Below are positions 18,974-27,481 of a stretch of 64,000 nucleotides of DNA, piece after piece. Below the pieces are notes generated by a model. That model worked only from the letters and a program-made list of their open reading frames with translations, made no database searches and was not told the DNA's origin. Location of the stretch: NCBI GenBank assembly GCA_033856175.1, contig JAWVFK010000022.1, positions 6,820 to 70,819 of the forward strand, given 5' to 3'. This DNA comes from JAWVFK01 sp033856175 (GTDB taxonomy: Bacteria; Actinomycetota; Thermoleophilia; Solirubrobacterales; 70-9). Made by a program: the position numbers and the translations under genes. Numbering within the stretch: the stretch's first letter is position 1; each line of letters begins with the position of its first letter.

Positions 18974-20369
18974 CGCGGCGCGGGCGCTTCGGCCGGCGTG
19001 CCGGCGGGCCGACGATCTTCTCCGGGCCGTCGCGCTCCTCGATCGGCACGTAGTCGCGCTCGCGGTAGCCGGTGTAGATCTGGCGCGGCCGGGCGATCTT
19101 CTGCTCGGGGTCGTCGTTCATCTCCATCCACTGCGCCATCCAGCCGGACGTCCGCGGGATCGCAAAGATCACCGTGAACATCTCGGTCGGGATCTGCAGC
19201 GCCTCGTAGATGATCCCCGAGTAGTAATCGACGTTCGGGTAGAGCTTGCGCGAGGTGAAGTACTCGTCGTCGAGGGCGCGCTTCTCGAGCTCCTGGGCGA
19301 TCTCGACGAGCGGGTTGTACTCGGTCGCCGCGAAGACGTCGTCCATGTACTTCTTGATGATCCGCGCCCGCGGGTCGTAGTTCTTGTAGACGCGGTGGCC
19401 GAAGCCCATCAGCCGCTCCTCGCGGTTCTTGACCCCCTCGAGGAAGGCGGGCACCTCCTCGACGCTGCCGATCCGCCGCAGCATTCGCAGCACGGCCTCG
19501 TTGGCGCCGCCGTGCAGCGGCCCGTAGAGCGCGGCGACGCCGGCGGCGATCGCCGAGTAGGGATCGACGTCGGAGGAGCCGACGGCGCGGACGGCGTTGG
19601 TCGAGCAGTTCTGCTCGTGGTCGGCGTGGAGGATGAAGAGGACGTCGAGCGCCCGCGAGAGCCGGTCGTCGGGCTCGTAGGGCTGCTCGGTCATCTTGAA
19701 CAGCATCGAGAGGAAGTTCTCGGCGTAGCTGAGCTCGTTGTCCGGATAGATGTAGCGCAGGCCCATGCTGTGGCGGTAGGCGAAGGCGGCGAGCGTCGGG
19801 ATCTTGGCGATCATCCGGATCGCCGCCATGTAGCGCTCCTCGGGGTCGTCGATCATCTTCGCGTCGGGGTAGAAGGTCGACAGCGCGCCGACGCCGGCGA
19901 GCAGCATCCCCATCGGATGGGCGTCGTGGCGGAAGCCCTCGAGGAACTTCTTGATGTCCTCGTGGACGAAGGTGTGGTGGGTGACGTCGTGGCTCCAGCG
20001 GTCGAGCTGGGGCTTGGTCGGCAGCTCGCCGAAGACCAGCAGGTAGGCGACCTCGAGATAGCTCGAGTGCTCGCAGAGCTGCTCGATTGGGATGCCGCGG
20101 TGCTCGAGGATGCCGGCGTCGCCGTCGATGTAGGTGATCGCCGAGCGGCAGGACGCCGTGTTGGTGAAGGCCGGGTCGTAGGCCATCAGCCCGAAGTCGT
20201 CCTCGGAGACCTTGATCTGGCGCAGGTCCATCGCCTTCACGGTGCCGTCGCTGATCGGCAGCTCGTAGGTCTCGCCGGTGCGGTTGTCGGTGACGCTGAG
20301 GCTCTCGCCGTTCTGGCCGGCCTCGTCGACAGCGGTCGGCTCGTCCGTCGTCTTCTGCTCAGTCGCCAT
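18966..20369 (-). CDS. gltA: Citrate synthase
   Basis: A 467-residue type II (hexameric-class) citrate synthase that condenses oxaloacetate and acetyl-CoA. Key segments are SCRSAITYIDGDAGILEHRG, DAHPMGMLL, FILHADHEQNCSTNAVR (catalytic His), PLHGGANEAVLRML (catalytic His) and GFGHRVYKNYDPRA with the C-terminal Asp region. The start at 20369 is preferred over an upstream one at 20420 because GAGGAG lies at the right distance and the residues before MATEQ have no family match. A 35-residue hydrophilic N-terminal extension precedes the fold. The PfkB kinase gene lies 91 bp upstream on the same strand. Confidence 0.95.
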   Translation of the reverse strand: MATEQKTTDEPTAVDEAGQNGESLSVTDNRTGETYELPISDGTVKAMDLRQIKVSEDDFGLMAYDPAFTNTASCRSAITYIDGDAGILEHRGIPIEQLCEHSSYLEVAYLLVFGELPTKPQLDRWSHDVTHHTFVHEDIKKFLEGFRHDAHPMGMLLAGVGALSTFYPDAKMIDDPEERYMAAIRMIAKIPTLAAFAYRHSMGLRYIYPDNELSYAENFLSMLFKMTEQPYEPDDRLSRALDVLFILHADHEQNCSTNAVRAVGSSDVDPYSAIAAGVAALYGPLHGGANEAVLRMLRRIGSVEEVPAFLEGVKNREERLMGFGHRVYKNYDPRARIIKKYMDDVFAATEYNPLVEIAQELEKRALDDEYFTSRKLYPNVDYYSGIIYEALQIPTEMFTVIFAIPRTSGWMAQWMEMNDDPEQKIARPRQIYTGYRERDYVPIEERDGPEKIVGPPARRPKRPRRGA

Positions 20370-20460
20370 GCGCCTCTCCTCGGCTCTCAGGTCACTTTTC
20401 GAGAAGCGCCAGTATCGCACCTCGGACTCGCCCGCCCGTGCCCAGCAGAGGGCTCTGGAT

Positions 20461-21389
<929 letters not shown>

Positions 21390-21390
<1 letters not shown>

Positions 21391-21395
21391 ATGCT
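21390..21395 (+). promoter_or_regulatory. -10 box (TATGCT) overlapping the divergent start
   Basis: TATGCT ends 6 bases before the GTG at 21402 and overlaps the first base of the divergent kinase ATG. It predicts a leaderless transcript for the quinone oxidoreductase gene. Confidence 0.45.
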
Positions 21396-21401
21396 GCCGG
21401 G

Positions 21402-22349
21402 GTGAAAGCTATCCAGATCGAGGAGTTCGGCGGGCCCGAGGTGCTTGCGCTCGTCGATCTGCCCGACCCCGAGCCGGCCGACGGCGAGGTTCTCGTCGAC
21501 ATCGCCCGCTCCGGCGTCAACTTCGCCGACACCCACGTCACCCGCAACGACTACCTCGCCGACCAGCAGCTGCCGCTGATCCCCGGCGGCGAGCTCAGCG
21601 GCACCACCCCCGACGGCAAGCGGGTCGCGGCGATGACGATGAACGGCGGCTACGCCCAGCGGATCGCGCTGCCCGAGGCGGCGCTGGTGCCGATCCCCGA
21701 CGGCGTCAGCGACGACCAGGCCGCCGCGCTGCTGCTCCAGGGCCTGACCGCCCGGGCGCTGCTGAAGACCTGCGCCAGGGTCGAGCCCGGCGAGACGGTG
21801 GTGATCGAGGCCGCGGGCGGCGGCACCGGCACGCTCTCGGTCCAGCTGGCGAAGCGGATGGGGGCGAAGGTGATCGCGCTCGCCTCCAGCGAGGAGAAGC
21901 GCGAGCTGGTCAAGCGCCTCGGCGCCGACGCCGCCGTCGACTCGCGCAGCGAAGACCTCGGCGCCGCGGTGCTGGAGGCAAACGACGGCAAGCCCGTCGA
22001 CGTCGTCCTCGAGATGACCGGCGGCGAGACCTTCGAGACCATGCTCCGCAGCCTCGCTCCCTTCGGCCGCCTCGTCGCCTTCGGCATCGCCTCGCGCGAG
22101 GAGAACACGATCAAGACCGGCCATCTGATGCGCAACAGCCGCGCCGTCATCGGCTTCTGGCTCGTCCACCTCTTCCAGCGCCCTCAGGAGCTGCGGGCGG
22201 GCATCGGCGAGCTGTTGCAGGCGGTCGCCGCCGGCGAGCTGGAGGTCGTCGTCGGCGGGGTCTACCCGCTGGCTGACGCCGCCAAGGCGCACGAAGAGCT
22301 CAAGGAACGTCGCAGCCAGGGCAAGCTGCTGCTCGACCCGACGGCATGA
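21402..22349 (+). CDS. NADPH:quinone oxidoreductase-type MDR protein
   Basis: A 315-residue medium-chain dehydrogenase/reductase without the structural zinc site, of the quinone oxidoreductase (QOR/zeta-crystallin) type. The N-terminal MKAIQIEEFGGPEVL is the classic start of this group. NFADTHVTRNDYL forms part of the active site, and the nucleotide-binding motif is AAGGGTGTLSVQLAKRMGA. The C-terminal helix segment QRPQELRAGIGELLQ is also typical. The enzyme likely reduces quinones or enones with NADPH. The helicase start overlaps its stop (ATGA), so the two are one transcript. Confidence 0.88.
   Translation: MKAIQIEEFGGPEVLALVDLPDPEPADGEVLVDIARSGVNFADTHVTRNDYLADQQLPLIPGGELSGTTPDGKRVAAMTMNGGYAQRIALPEAALVPIPDGVSDDQAAALLLQGLTARALLKTCARVEPGETVVIEAAGGGTGTLSVQLAKRMGAKVIALASSEEKRELVKRLGADAAVDSRSEDLGAAVLEANDGKPVDVVLEMTGGETFETMLRSLAPFGRLVAFGIASREENTIKTGHLMRNSRAVIGFWLVHLFQRPQELRAGIGELLQAVAAGELEVVVGGVYPLADAAKAHEELKERRSQGKLLLDPTA
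21406..21411 (-). promoter_or_regulatory. -10 box (TAGCTT) for the PfkB kinase
   Basis: On the minus strand TAGCTT ends 15 bases before the kinase ATG. It lies inside the first codons of the divergent oxidoreductase gene, so the two promoters overlap. Confidence 0.35.
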
Positions 22350-23818
22350 CGGCGACCGCGTTTCGAGAGCTTGGCCTCCCGGCCGAGATCCAGCTGGCCC
22401 TCGACGAGCTCGGCTACACCGAGCCGACGCCGATCCAGGACCAGGCGATCCCCGAGCTGCTCGCCGGGCACGATGTGATCGGCCAGGCCCAGACCGGAAC
22501 CGGCAAGACCGCTGCCTTCGGCCTGCCGCTGCTGTCCTACATCGATCCCGCCAACGACGAGGTCCAGGCGATCGTCCTGACGCCGACCCGCGAGCTCTGC
22601 ATCCAGGTCACCCAGGCGCTGCGCGCCTACGCCGAGCACCTCGACGTCGAGGTCGTCGCCGTCTTCGGCGGCGCGCCGATCCGCTCGCAGCAGGCGCAGC
22701 TGCGCGCCGGCGCCCACGTCGTCGTCGCCACCGTCGGCCGGATGAAGGACCTGATGCAGCGCCAGTCGCTGGTGCTGACCGCGGCCCGCTACGTCGTCCT
22801 CGACGAGGCCGACGAGATGCTCGACCTCGGCTTCATCGAGGACGTCGAGAAGATCCTGCGGCTCTGCCCCAACGGCCGCCAGACGGCGCTCTTCTCGGCG
22901 ACGATGCCGCCGCCGGTCCGCAAGCTCGCCGACCGCTACATGTACAACCCGGTCGAGATCCAGATCACGCCGAAGAAGCTGACCGTGGACGCGATCGCCC
23001 AGGTCTACGTCGAGGTCGAGGACCGCAAGAAGGCCGAGCGGCTGGTCGAGCTGCTGGCGACCGAGGAGCCCGAGCAGGCGATCATCTTCTGCCGCACGAA
23101 GATCGGCGCCGCCAGGCTCGACCGGCTGCTGCGCGACCGCGGACTCAACGTCAAGGCTCTTCACGGCGACATGTCGCAGGGCCAGCGCGACGGCGTGATG
23201 ATCTCCTTCAAGGATCACCGCGTGCCGCTGCTCGTCGCCACCGACATCGCCGCCCGCGGCCTCGACATCGAGCACGTCACCCACGTCATCAACTACGACG
23301 TCCCCGACCAGACCGACACCTACGTCCACCGCATCGGCCGCACCGGGCGCGTCGGCCGCACGGGGCGGGCGATCACCTTCGTCACGCCGAAGCAGCGCGA
23401 CGAGATCGGCCGCATCGAGCGCGAGGCGAAGACGCGGATCGAGCTCTGGGAGCCGCCCGAGGAGCGCCTCGAGCACGCGCCGTCGCCGCGCAAGCGGGAG
23501 CGGCCGCCGCGCGAGCAGCGCGAGTCCCGCGAGAAGGAGCCGGCAGGCGAGCCCGCTCGGGAGGACGCAAAGCTCGCCGAGGGCCACGTCAAGCTCTTCG
23601 TCAACCGCGGCAAGCGCAGCGGCGTCGAGGAGAAGGACCTGCGCTTCGCGCTGACCGACGGCGCCACCGTCGCCGACGAGGCGATCAGCTCGGTGCGCGT
23701 CCTTGAGCGCTTCTCGTTCGTCGAGCTCGACGCGGCTCAGGCCGAGCGCGCCGTCGAGCTGCTCGACGGCACGAAGCTCAACGGCCGCGAGCTGCGCGTC
23801 GAGGTCGCTCGGTCCTAG
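22346..23818 (+). CDS. DEAD-box ATP-dependent RNA helicase with DbpA-like C-terminal domain
   Basis: A 490-residue DEAD-box helicase. All core motifs are present: a Q motif (YTEPTPIQDQAIP), motif I AQTGTGKTAAFG, motif Ia PTRELCIQ, motif II VLDEADEMLD, motif III SATMPP, motif V ATDIAARGLDI and motif VI HRIGRTGRVGR. A charged linker (about 370-415) leads to a C-terminal RNA-binding module (VKLFVNRGKRSGV through ELRVEVARS) of the DbpA/CsdA type, which binds rRNA and supports ribosome assembly or cold adaptation. Translation is coupled to the upstream oxidoreductase by ATGA overlap, an unusual pairing. Confidence 0.92.
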   Translation: MTATAFRELGLPAEIQLALDELGYTEPTPIQDQAIPELLAGHDVIGQAQTGTGKTAAFGLPLLSYIDPANDEVQAIVLTPTRELCIQVTQALRAYAEHLDVEVVAVFGGAPIRSQQAQLRAGAHVVVATVGRMKDLMQRQSLVLTAARYVVLDEADEMLDLGFIEDVEKILRLCPNGRQTALFSATMPPPVRKLADRYMYNPVEIQITPKKLTVDAIAQVYVEVEDRKKAERLVELLATEEPEQAIIFCRTKIGAARLDRLLRDRGLNVKALHGDMSQGQRDGVMISFKDHRVPLLVATDIAARGLDIEHVTHVINYDVPDQTDTYVHRIGRTGRVGRTGRAITFVTPKQRDEIGRIEREAKTRIELWEPPEERLEHAPSPRKRERPPREQRESREKEPAGEPAREDAKLAEGHVKLFVNRGKRSGVEEKDLRFALTDGATVADEAISSVRVLERFSFVELDAAQAERAVELLDGTKLNGRELRVEVARS

Positions 23819-23822
23819 GGCC

Positions 23823-23850
23823 CGAGCCCGGGCTCTGCTGCCTGGGCTCG
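23823..23850 (+). terminator. Possible bidirectional terminator hairpin
   Basis: CGAGCCC (23823-23829) pairs with GGGCTCG (23844-23850) across 14 bases. A 12-bp palindrome GAGCCCGGGCTC lies inside the left part. It sits between the convergent helicase and secreted-protein genes. There is no T-run, so termination is plausible but unproven. Confidence 0.35.
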
Positions 23851-23855
23851 AAGAC

Positions 23856-24416
23856 TCAGATGCCGACGACGGGGATCGGCGTGCGAATGTCGACGTCCCA
23901 GTCGCAGACCAGCGTTCGCGAGCCGTAGCCGCGGCAGTTGCTGCCCGTGCCGTCGTCAACCCAGGAGTAGCCGGACGGCACCTTGACCGTGTAGTGCCAG
24001 TGGAGCACGTGGGTGATGAACGGCATCGTGTAGATCGTGTTCGAGTAGGTGCCGGCGCTCTGGCAGGTGCCCGTCGTCCGGCTGCAGGTGTTGCCGGTCG
24101 CCTCGCGGTCGCCGTTAACCGTGTTGAGCGTGGCGACCCCGACCAGCGATGTGACCGGAGAGTCGCAGGTGATCTTGGCGAAGAAGTGGATCGTGTAGGG
24201 CGCGATCCCGGTGTAGGTGGCACCGGCGGTGTTGTTGCGGCACCAGGCGGGGATGCTCGAGGCCGATGTCGTGCCGGTCGGAGCGGCTGAGCTTGGCGCG
24301 GCGGTGGGCGCGGCCAGCGGCGCTCCGCCGAGGCTCGTGGCGGCATCGGCGGATGCGGCGATCCCCAGCCAGACCGCGGCGACCATCGTGATTACAGCAA
24401 GTCTTCGATACCCCAT
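23856..24416 (-). CDS. Secreted hypothetical protein
   Basis: A 186-residue protein with a clear signal peptide (LAVITMVAAVWLGIAASADA) and an Ala/Ser/Thr/Pro-rich linker to about residue 55. A Cys-containing, strand-rich mature domain follows, with six cysteines (CRNN, ITCDSP, TCSRTTGTC, NCRGYG, LVCDWD) likely forming disulfides outside the cell. Aromatic and Thr/Tyr-rich strands such as YTIHFFAKITC and HVLHWHYTVKVPSGYSW suggest a beta-sandwich. I do not recognise the family. A TACTGT box lies about 14 bases upstream of the ATG. It is convergent with the helicase gene and has no functional clue from neighbours. Confidence 0.65.
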   Translation of the reverse strand: MGYRRLAVITMVAAVWLGIAASADAATSLGGAPLAAPTAAPSSAAPTGTTSASSIPAWCRNNTAGATYTGIAPYTIHFFAKITCDSPVTSLVGVATLNTVNGDREATGNTCSRTTGTCQSAGTYSNTIYTMPFITHVLHWHYTVKVPSGYSWVDDGTGSNCRGYGSRTLVCDWDVDIRTPIPVVGI

Positions 24417-24515
24417 AACCGTCTGTGACGACAGTACACCGGCTGCGTGCGAATCGCAACTATTGAGTACCGAACCTGCCCAAAACCAGCCGCTTCGGGC
24501 GGTTTTGGCCCGAGA

Positions 24516-24884
24516 TCACGCTGGGGCGCCGGTCAGCTCCTCGATCTTTGCGATCAGCTCGTCCCAGTCGATCGGCTTGGTCATGAAGCCGTCGGCGCCG
24601 AGCTCGCGCAGCTCGTCGAGCTGGCGGTGGGCGCTGACCATCAACACCGGCGTCGTGTCGCCGTGATCGCGCAGCTCGCGGAGGACGTCGAGGCCGGACT
24701 TGCCGGGCATCATCGCGTCGAGCAGGATCACGTCGGGGTGCGGCTTGGCCTCATCGCCGTCGAGGCGATCGAGGACGTCCTGGCCGCAGCAGACTGACTC
24801 GACCTCGTAGCCCTCGATGGCGAGGCGCCGTTCGAGCAGCAGCCGAATGGTCTCCGAGTCGTCAGCTACCAGTAGTCGCGTCAT
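24516..24884 (-). CDS. Single-domain response regulator
   Basis: A 122-residue stand-alone receiver domain with no output domain. It has the acidic pair in LVADDSE, phospho-acceptor Asp56 in VILLDAMMPGKSG, the Thr/Ser position in LMVSAH, and the conserved Lys in FMTKPID. The start at 24884 is chosen over 24920 because AGGAGG and the beginning of the receiver fold agree. It lies downstream of the histidine kinase on the same strand, separated by 94 bp containing a GCCATGC/GCATGGC hairpin. It probably receives phosphate from that kinase and passes it to a protein partner, since it cannot bind DNA. Confidence 0.9.
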   Translation of the reverse strand: MTRLLVADDSETIRLLLERRLAIEGYEVESVCCGQDVLDRLDGDEAKPHPDVILLDAMMPGKSGLDVLRELRDHGDTTPVLMVSAHRQLDELRELGADGFMTKPIDWDELIAKIEELTGAPA

Positions 24885-24901
24885 CTCCGCGGCCTCCTGC
24901 C

Positions 24902-24923
24902 GCCATGCACCCGGGCGCATGGC
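24902..24923 (-). repeat. Intercistronic hairpin
   Basis: GCCATGC (24902-24908) and GCATGGC (24917-24923) form perfect 7-bp arms around an 8-base spacer between the histidine kinase stop and the response regulator start. It could adjust the relative expression of the two genes or stabilise the mRNA. Confidence 0.4.
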
Positions 24924-24978
24924 CCGGACCCTTTCCTATCTTCCTTCGCCATCTCTTTATTTACCACGTTGGACGGTC

Positions 24979-26805
24979 TCATTGGGGATCGCCGACGGAT
25001 TCGGTCGCCGCAACGCCGTCGGCGCCGGCGCCGTTTGGGCCGCCCGCCTGCACCGCCGGCAGGACGAAGCGGAACGTCGAGCCTTCGCCGAGCTTCGAGT
25101 CGACGCCGATCGCGCCGCCGTGCAGCTCGACCAGCGACTTCGAGATCGCCAGGCCGAGACCGCTGCCGGTGATGCTCTGCGTCTCACCGGCGTCGAGCCT
25201 GTTGAAGCGGCCGAAGACCTCTTCGAGCTTGTCGGCGGGGATTCCCGGACCGCTGTCGCGCACGGCGACCTCGATCTCGGGACCGACGGCCATCGCCGTC
25301 ACTTCGATCTCGCCGCCGTCGGGGGTGTAGTCGTTGGCGTTGGTCAGCAGGTTGCCCAGCACCTGCCTGAAGCGCGCCGGCTCGACGAGCACGTGAGGCA
25401 GGTCGGGGTCGACCGCGACCTGCAGCCGGTGGCCCTTGGCCGCGATCCTGGGCCGCATCAGCTTCACCACCTCGTCGACCATCGCAGCTACGTCGCACTG
25501 CTCCGGCGCGATCCGCAGGCGGCCGGCATCGCTGCGGGCGAGGTCGAGGAGGTTGTTGAGGACCTGAACGAGGTGGCTGGTGCCCTCGAGGATGATCTCG
25601 ACGTTCTCGACCTGCTCGTCGGTCATCTGGTCGCGCTGCAGCATCAGCAGCTCGGCGAAGCCCTTGACCGAGGTCAGCGGGCTGCGCAGCTCGTGCGAGG
25701 CGGTCGCGACGAACTCGTCCTTGAGCTTCTCGACCCGCGCCCGCTCGGAGACGTCGCGGATCGAGAGCACCGCACCGCGCTCGCCGCCCAACGGGGCGAC
25801 GAGGACGGACAGCACCCGCTCGCCTTTGGTCGCCGGCATCTCGCCGCGCTCGCGGTTGGCGATCACCTCCATCAGCCGCTCCGTTGCCTGCGGATCGCCG
25901 ATCGCCTCGCCGATCGCCGTGCCGCTCTCGGCCTCGGGCAGCAGCGCCCGTGCCGCCGGGTTCAGCTGCAGGATCCGTCCCCCGTCGTCAACGGTGACGA
26001 GGCCGTCGGCGAGGCTCTCGACCGTGACCGAGAGCTGGTTGCGGACCTCCTCGATCCGGCGGTAGGCGCCCTGCAGCTCGGAGGCCATCTCGTTGAAGGC
26101 CTCACCCAAAGTCGCCGTCTCGATCGGGCCCGAGACCTCTACGCGGGAGCCGAGGTCGCGGGCGGCCAGGCGGCGGGCGGCGGTCACCAGACGAGCCAGC
26201 GGCTCGCGCATCGAGTTGATCAGGCCGAAGAAGAAGAGCGCCGCGGCAACGACTGCCGAGCCGAGGCCGATCAGCACCAGCGTCAGCGTCTTGCGGCTGT
26301 CGCTCGAGACCTGGCGCCGTAGCGCCTGGCGCTCTTGCAGCGTGTAGAGACCGAGCGCGCTGCCGGCGTCGAACACCGGCGTCGCAAGCTGCCGCTGGAA
26401 GGAGGGCGGCGGCGCGTGGTGGGCCAGCACCCGCCGGGCGACCCGCCGCCGCCAGGCGACCTCGGCCTGGACGCGGCGCGCGAGAAGCGCCGCGGCGCGG
26501 GGATCGTGAGCCGCCAGCTGCTCCGCCGCCGCGGTCGCTTCCCGCGATGCGTCGGCGGCGCTGTTGTAGGTGATCCGTGCCGGCCGCGGCTCGCGATCGA
26601 AGTGGACGAGCGAGGCCTGCTCGAGGACGAATGCCGAGCGCATCCGCTCTGCGGCGACCTGGAGCTGGAAGGCGCGGCTGGTCGAGTCCTCGAAGTCGCG
26701 GCGCAGCTGGAAGAGACGGCCGACGCCAAGCACCGTCACGCCGCCGAGGATCACGAGCAGCACGGCGAGGCCGATCCGTAGCCTGTTGGCGAGCGAGGCC
26801 TTCAT
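24979..26805 (-). CDS. Membrane sensor histidine kinase (HAMP-PAS-HisKA-HATPase)
   Basis: A 608-residue sensor kinase. Order of parts: TM1 (residues 10-31), an extracytoplasmic helical sensor rich in Ala/Arg (about 40-170), TM2 (TLTLVLIGLGSAVVAAALFF, 173-195), a HAMP linker, and a PAS domain (about 262-350, SLADGLVTVDDGGRILQLNP). Then come the HisKA dimerisation helix with His371 in ATASHELRSPLTSVKG, and a HATPase domain with N, G1 (VRDSGPGIP) and G2 (TGSGLGLAISKSL) boxes. The start at 26805 (MKASLANR) is preferred because upstream residues are hydrophilic and unlike the family. The divergent Gly-rich protein starts only 33 bp away. The likely cognate regulator is the single-domain protein at 24516-24884. 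The signal is unknown. Confidence 0.9.
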   Translation of the reverse strand: MKASLANRLRIGLAVLLVILGGVTVLGVGRLFQLRRDFEDSTSRAFQLQVAAERMRSAFVLEQASLVHFDREPRPARITYNSAADASREATAAAEQLAAHDPRAAALLARRVQAEVAWRRRVARRVLAHHAPPPSFQRQLATPVFDAGSALGLYTLQERQALRRQVSSDSRKTLTLVLIGLGSAVVAAALFFFGLINSMREPLARLVTAARRLAARDLGSRVEVSGPIETATLGEAFNEMASELQGAYRRIEEVRNQLSVTVESLADGLVTVDDGGRILQLNPAARALLPEAESGTAIGEAIGDPQATERLMEVIANRERGEMPATKGERVLSVLVAPLGGERGAVLSIRDVSERARVEKLKDEFVATASHELRSPLTSVKGFAELLMLQRDQMTDEQVENVEIILEGTSHLVQVLNNLLDLARSDAGRLRIAPEQCDVAAMVDEVVKLMRPRIAAKGHRLQVAVDPDLPHVLVEPARFRQVLGNLLTNANDYTPDGGEIEVTAMAVGPEIEVAVRDSGPGIPADKLEEVFGRFNRLDAGETQSITGSGLGLAISKSLVELHGGAIGVDSKLGEGSTFRFVLPAVQAGGPNGAGADGVAATESVGDPQ

Positions 26806-26838
26806 CTTGACAATCGGGTCTACACTAGGGAAGCGCTC

Positions 26839-27444
26839 ATGAATGAGCCGAATCGTCAGATCATCAGGGAAGACACTCTCATCTCGCAGTGGCGTCACCG
26901 CATGCTCACGCGTGGCGGTGCGGTTGTCGCCCTGACCGTCGTTCCCTTCATCGTCGCCGCATTGATCTCGGTCGGCGGCGGCGGCGGCCTGCTGCCCGAT
27001 GGAATCGACTCGCTGACCAGCGGCCCCAGCGAGGCGGCCACCGGCGTCGAGATCGCGACGGCGCGCGGGAGCGCCGCCCCGACGGGCGACATCGTCGCTC
27101 TCACCGCCCCGCGCTCGACAGGAAAGACCGGTGCCGGCACGACGCCGGCAGGCGCTGGCGCACCGACGAGCCTGGGCGGCACAGCGACAGTCTTCTCCGG
27201 CGGCGGCTCGAGCACCGGCCCAGGTGGCACCCCCAGCGGCGGCGGCCCACCTGGCACCGGCGGTAGCGGCTCCGGCGGCGGCTCAGGCGCCCCTAGTCCG
27301 TTGACCGTCGTCCCAGGTGCTCCGAACATCGGCGGTGGCGCCGGCGGCGGCGGTGGTGGGGGCAATCTCGGCCCTCCAACTGACGGCGTCGGCGACTCCC
27401 TCAGCAACGTCAGCAAGCAGCTCAGCGGGCTCAAAACGCCGTAG
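26839..27444 (+). CDS. Gly/Ser/Pro-rich membrane-anchored or secreted protein
   Basis: A 201-residue protein with a charged N-terminus, one hydrophobic segment (AVVALTVVPFIVAALISV, about 29-46) and a long low-complexity extracellular region made mostly of Gly, Ser, Thr, Pro and Ala, with runs such as GGGGGGGNLGPP near the end. No enzyme motif is present. It may span the cell wall or decorate the surface. It diverges from the histidine kinase gene (33 bp apart) and could be its regulatory target, which is inference. A TACACT -10 box lies at 26821-26826. The short C-terminal sequence SNVSKQLSGLKTP is polar. Confidence 0.6.
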   Translation: MNEPNRQIIREDTLISQWRHRMLTRGGAVVALTVVPFIVAALISVGGGGGLLPDGIDSLTSGPSEAATGVEIATARGSAAPTGDIVALTAPRSTGKTGAGTTPAGAGAPTSLGGTATVFSGGGSSTGPGGTPSGGGPPGTGGSGSGGGSGAPSPLTVVPGAPNIGGGAGGGGGGGNLGPPTDGVGDSLSNVSKQLSGLKTP

Positions 27445-27481
27445 CAAGCCGCTGGCCTTGGAGACAGGCCCCCGACCCTCG

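Noticed and set aside
26807..26826. TTGACA plus TACACT as a -35/-10 promoter
   Set aside because: The two hexamers are only 8 bases apart, too close for a sigma-70 promoter; TACACT alone may act as a -10.
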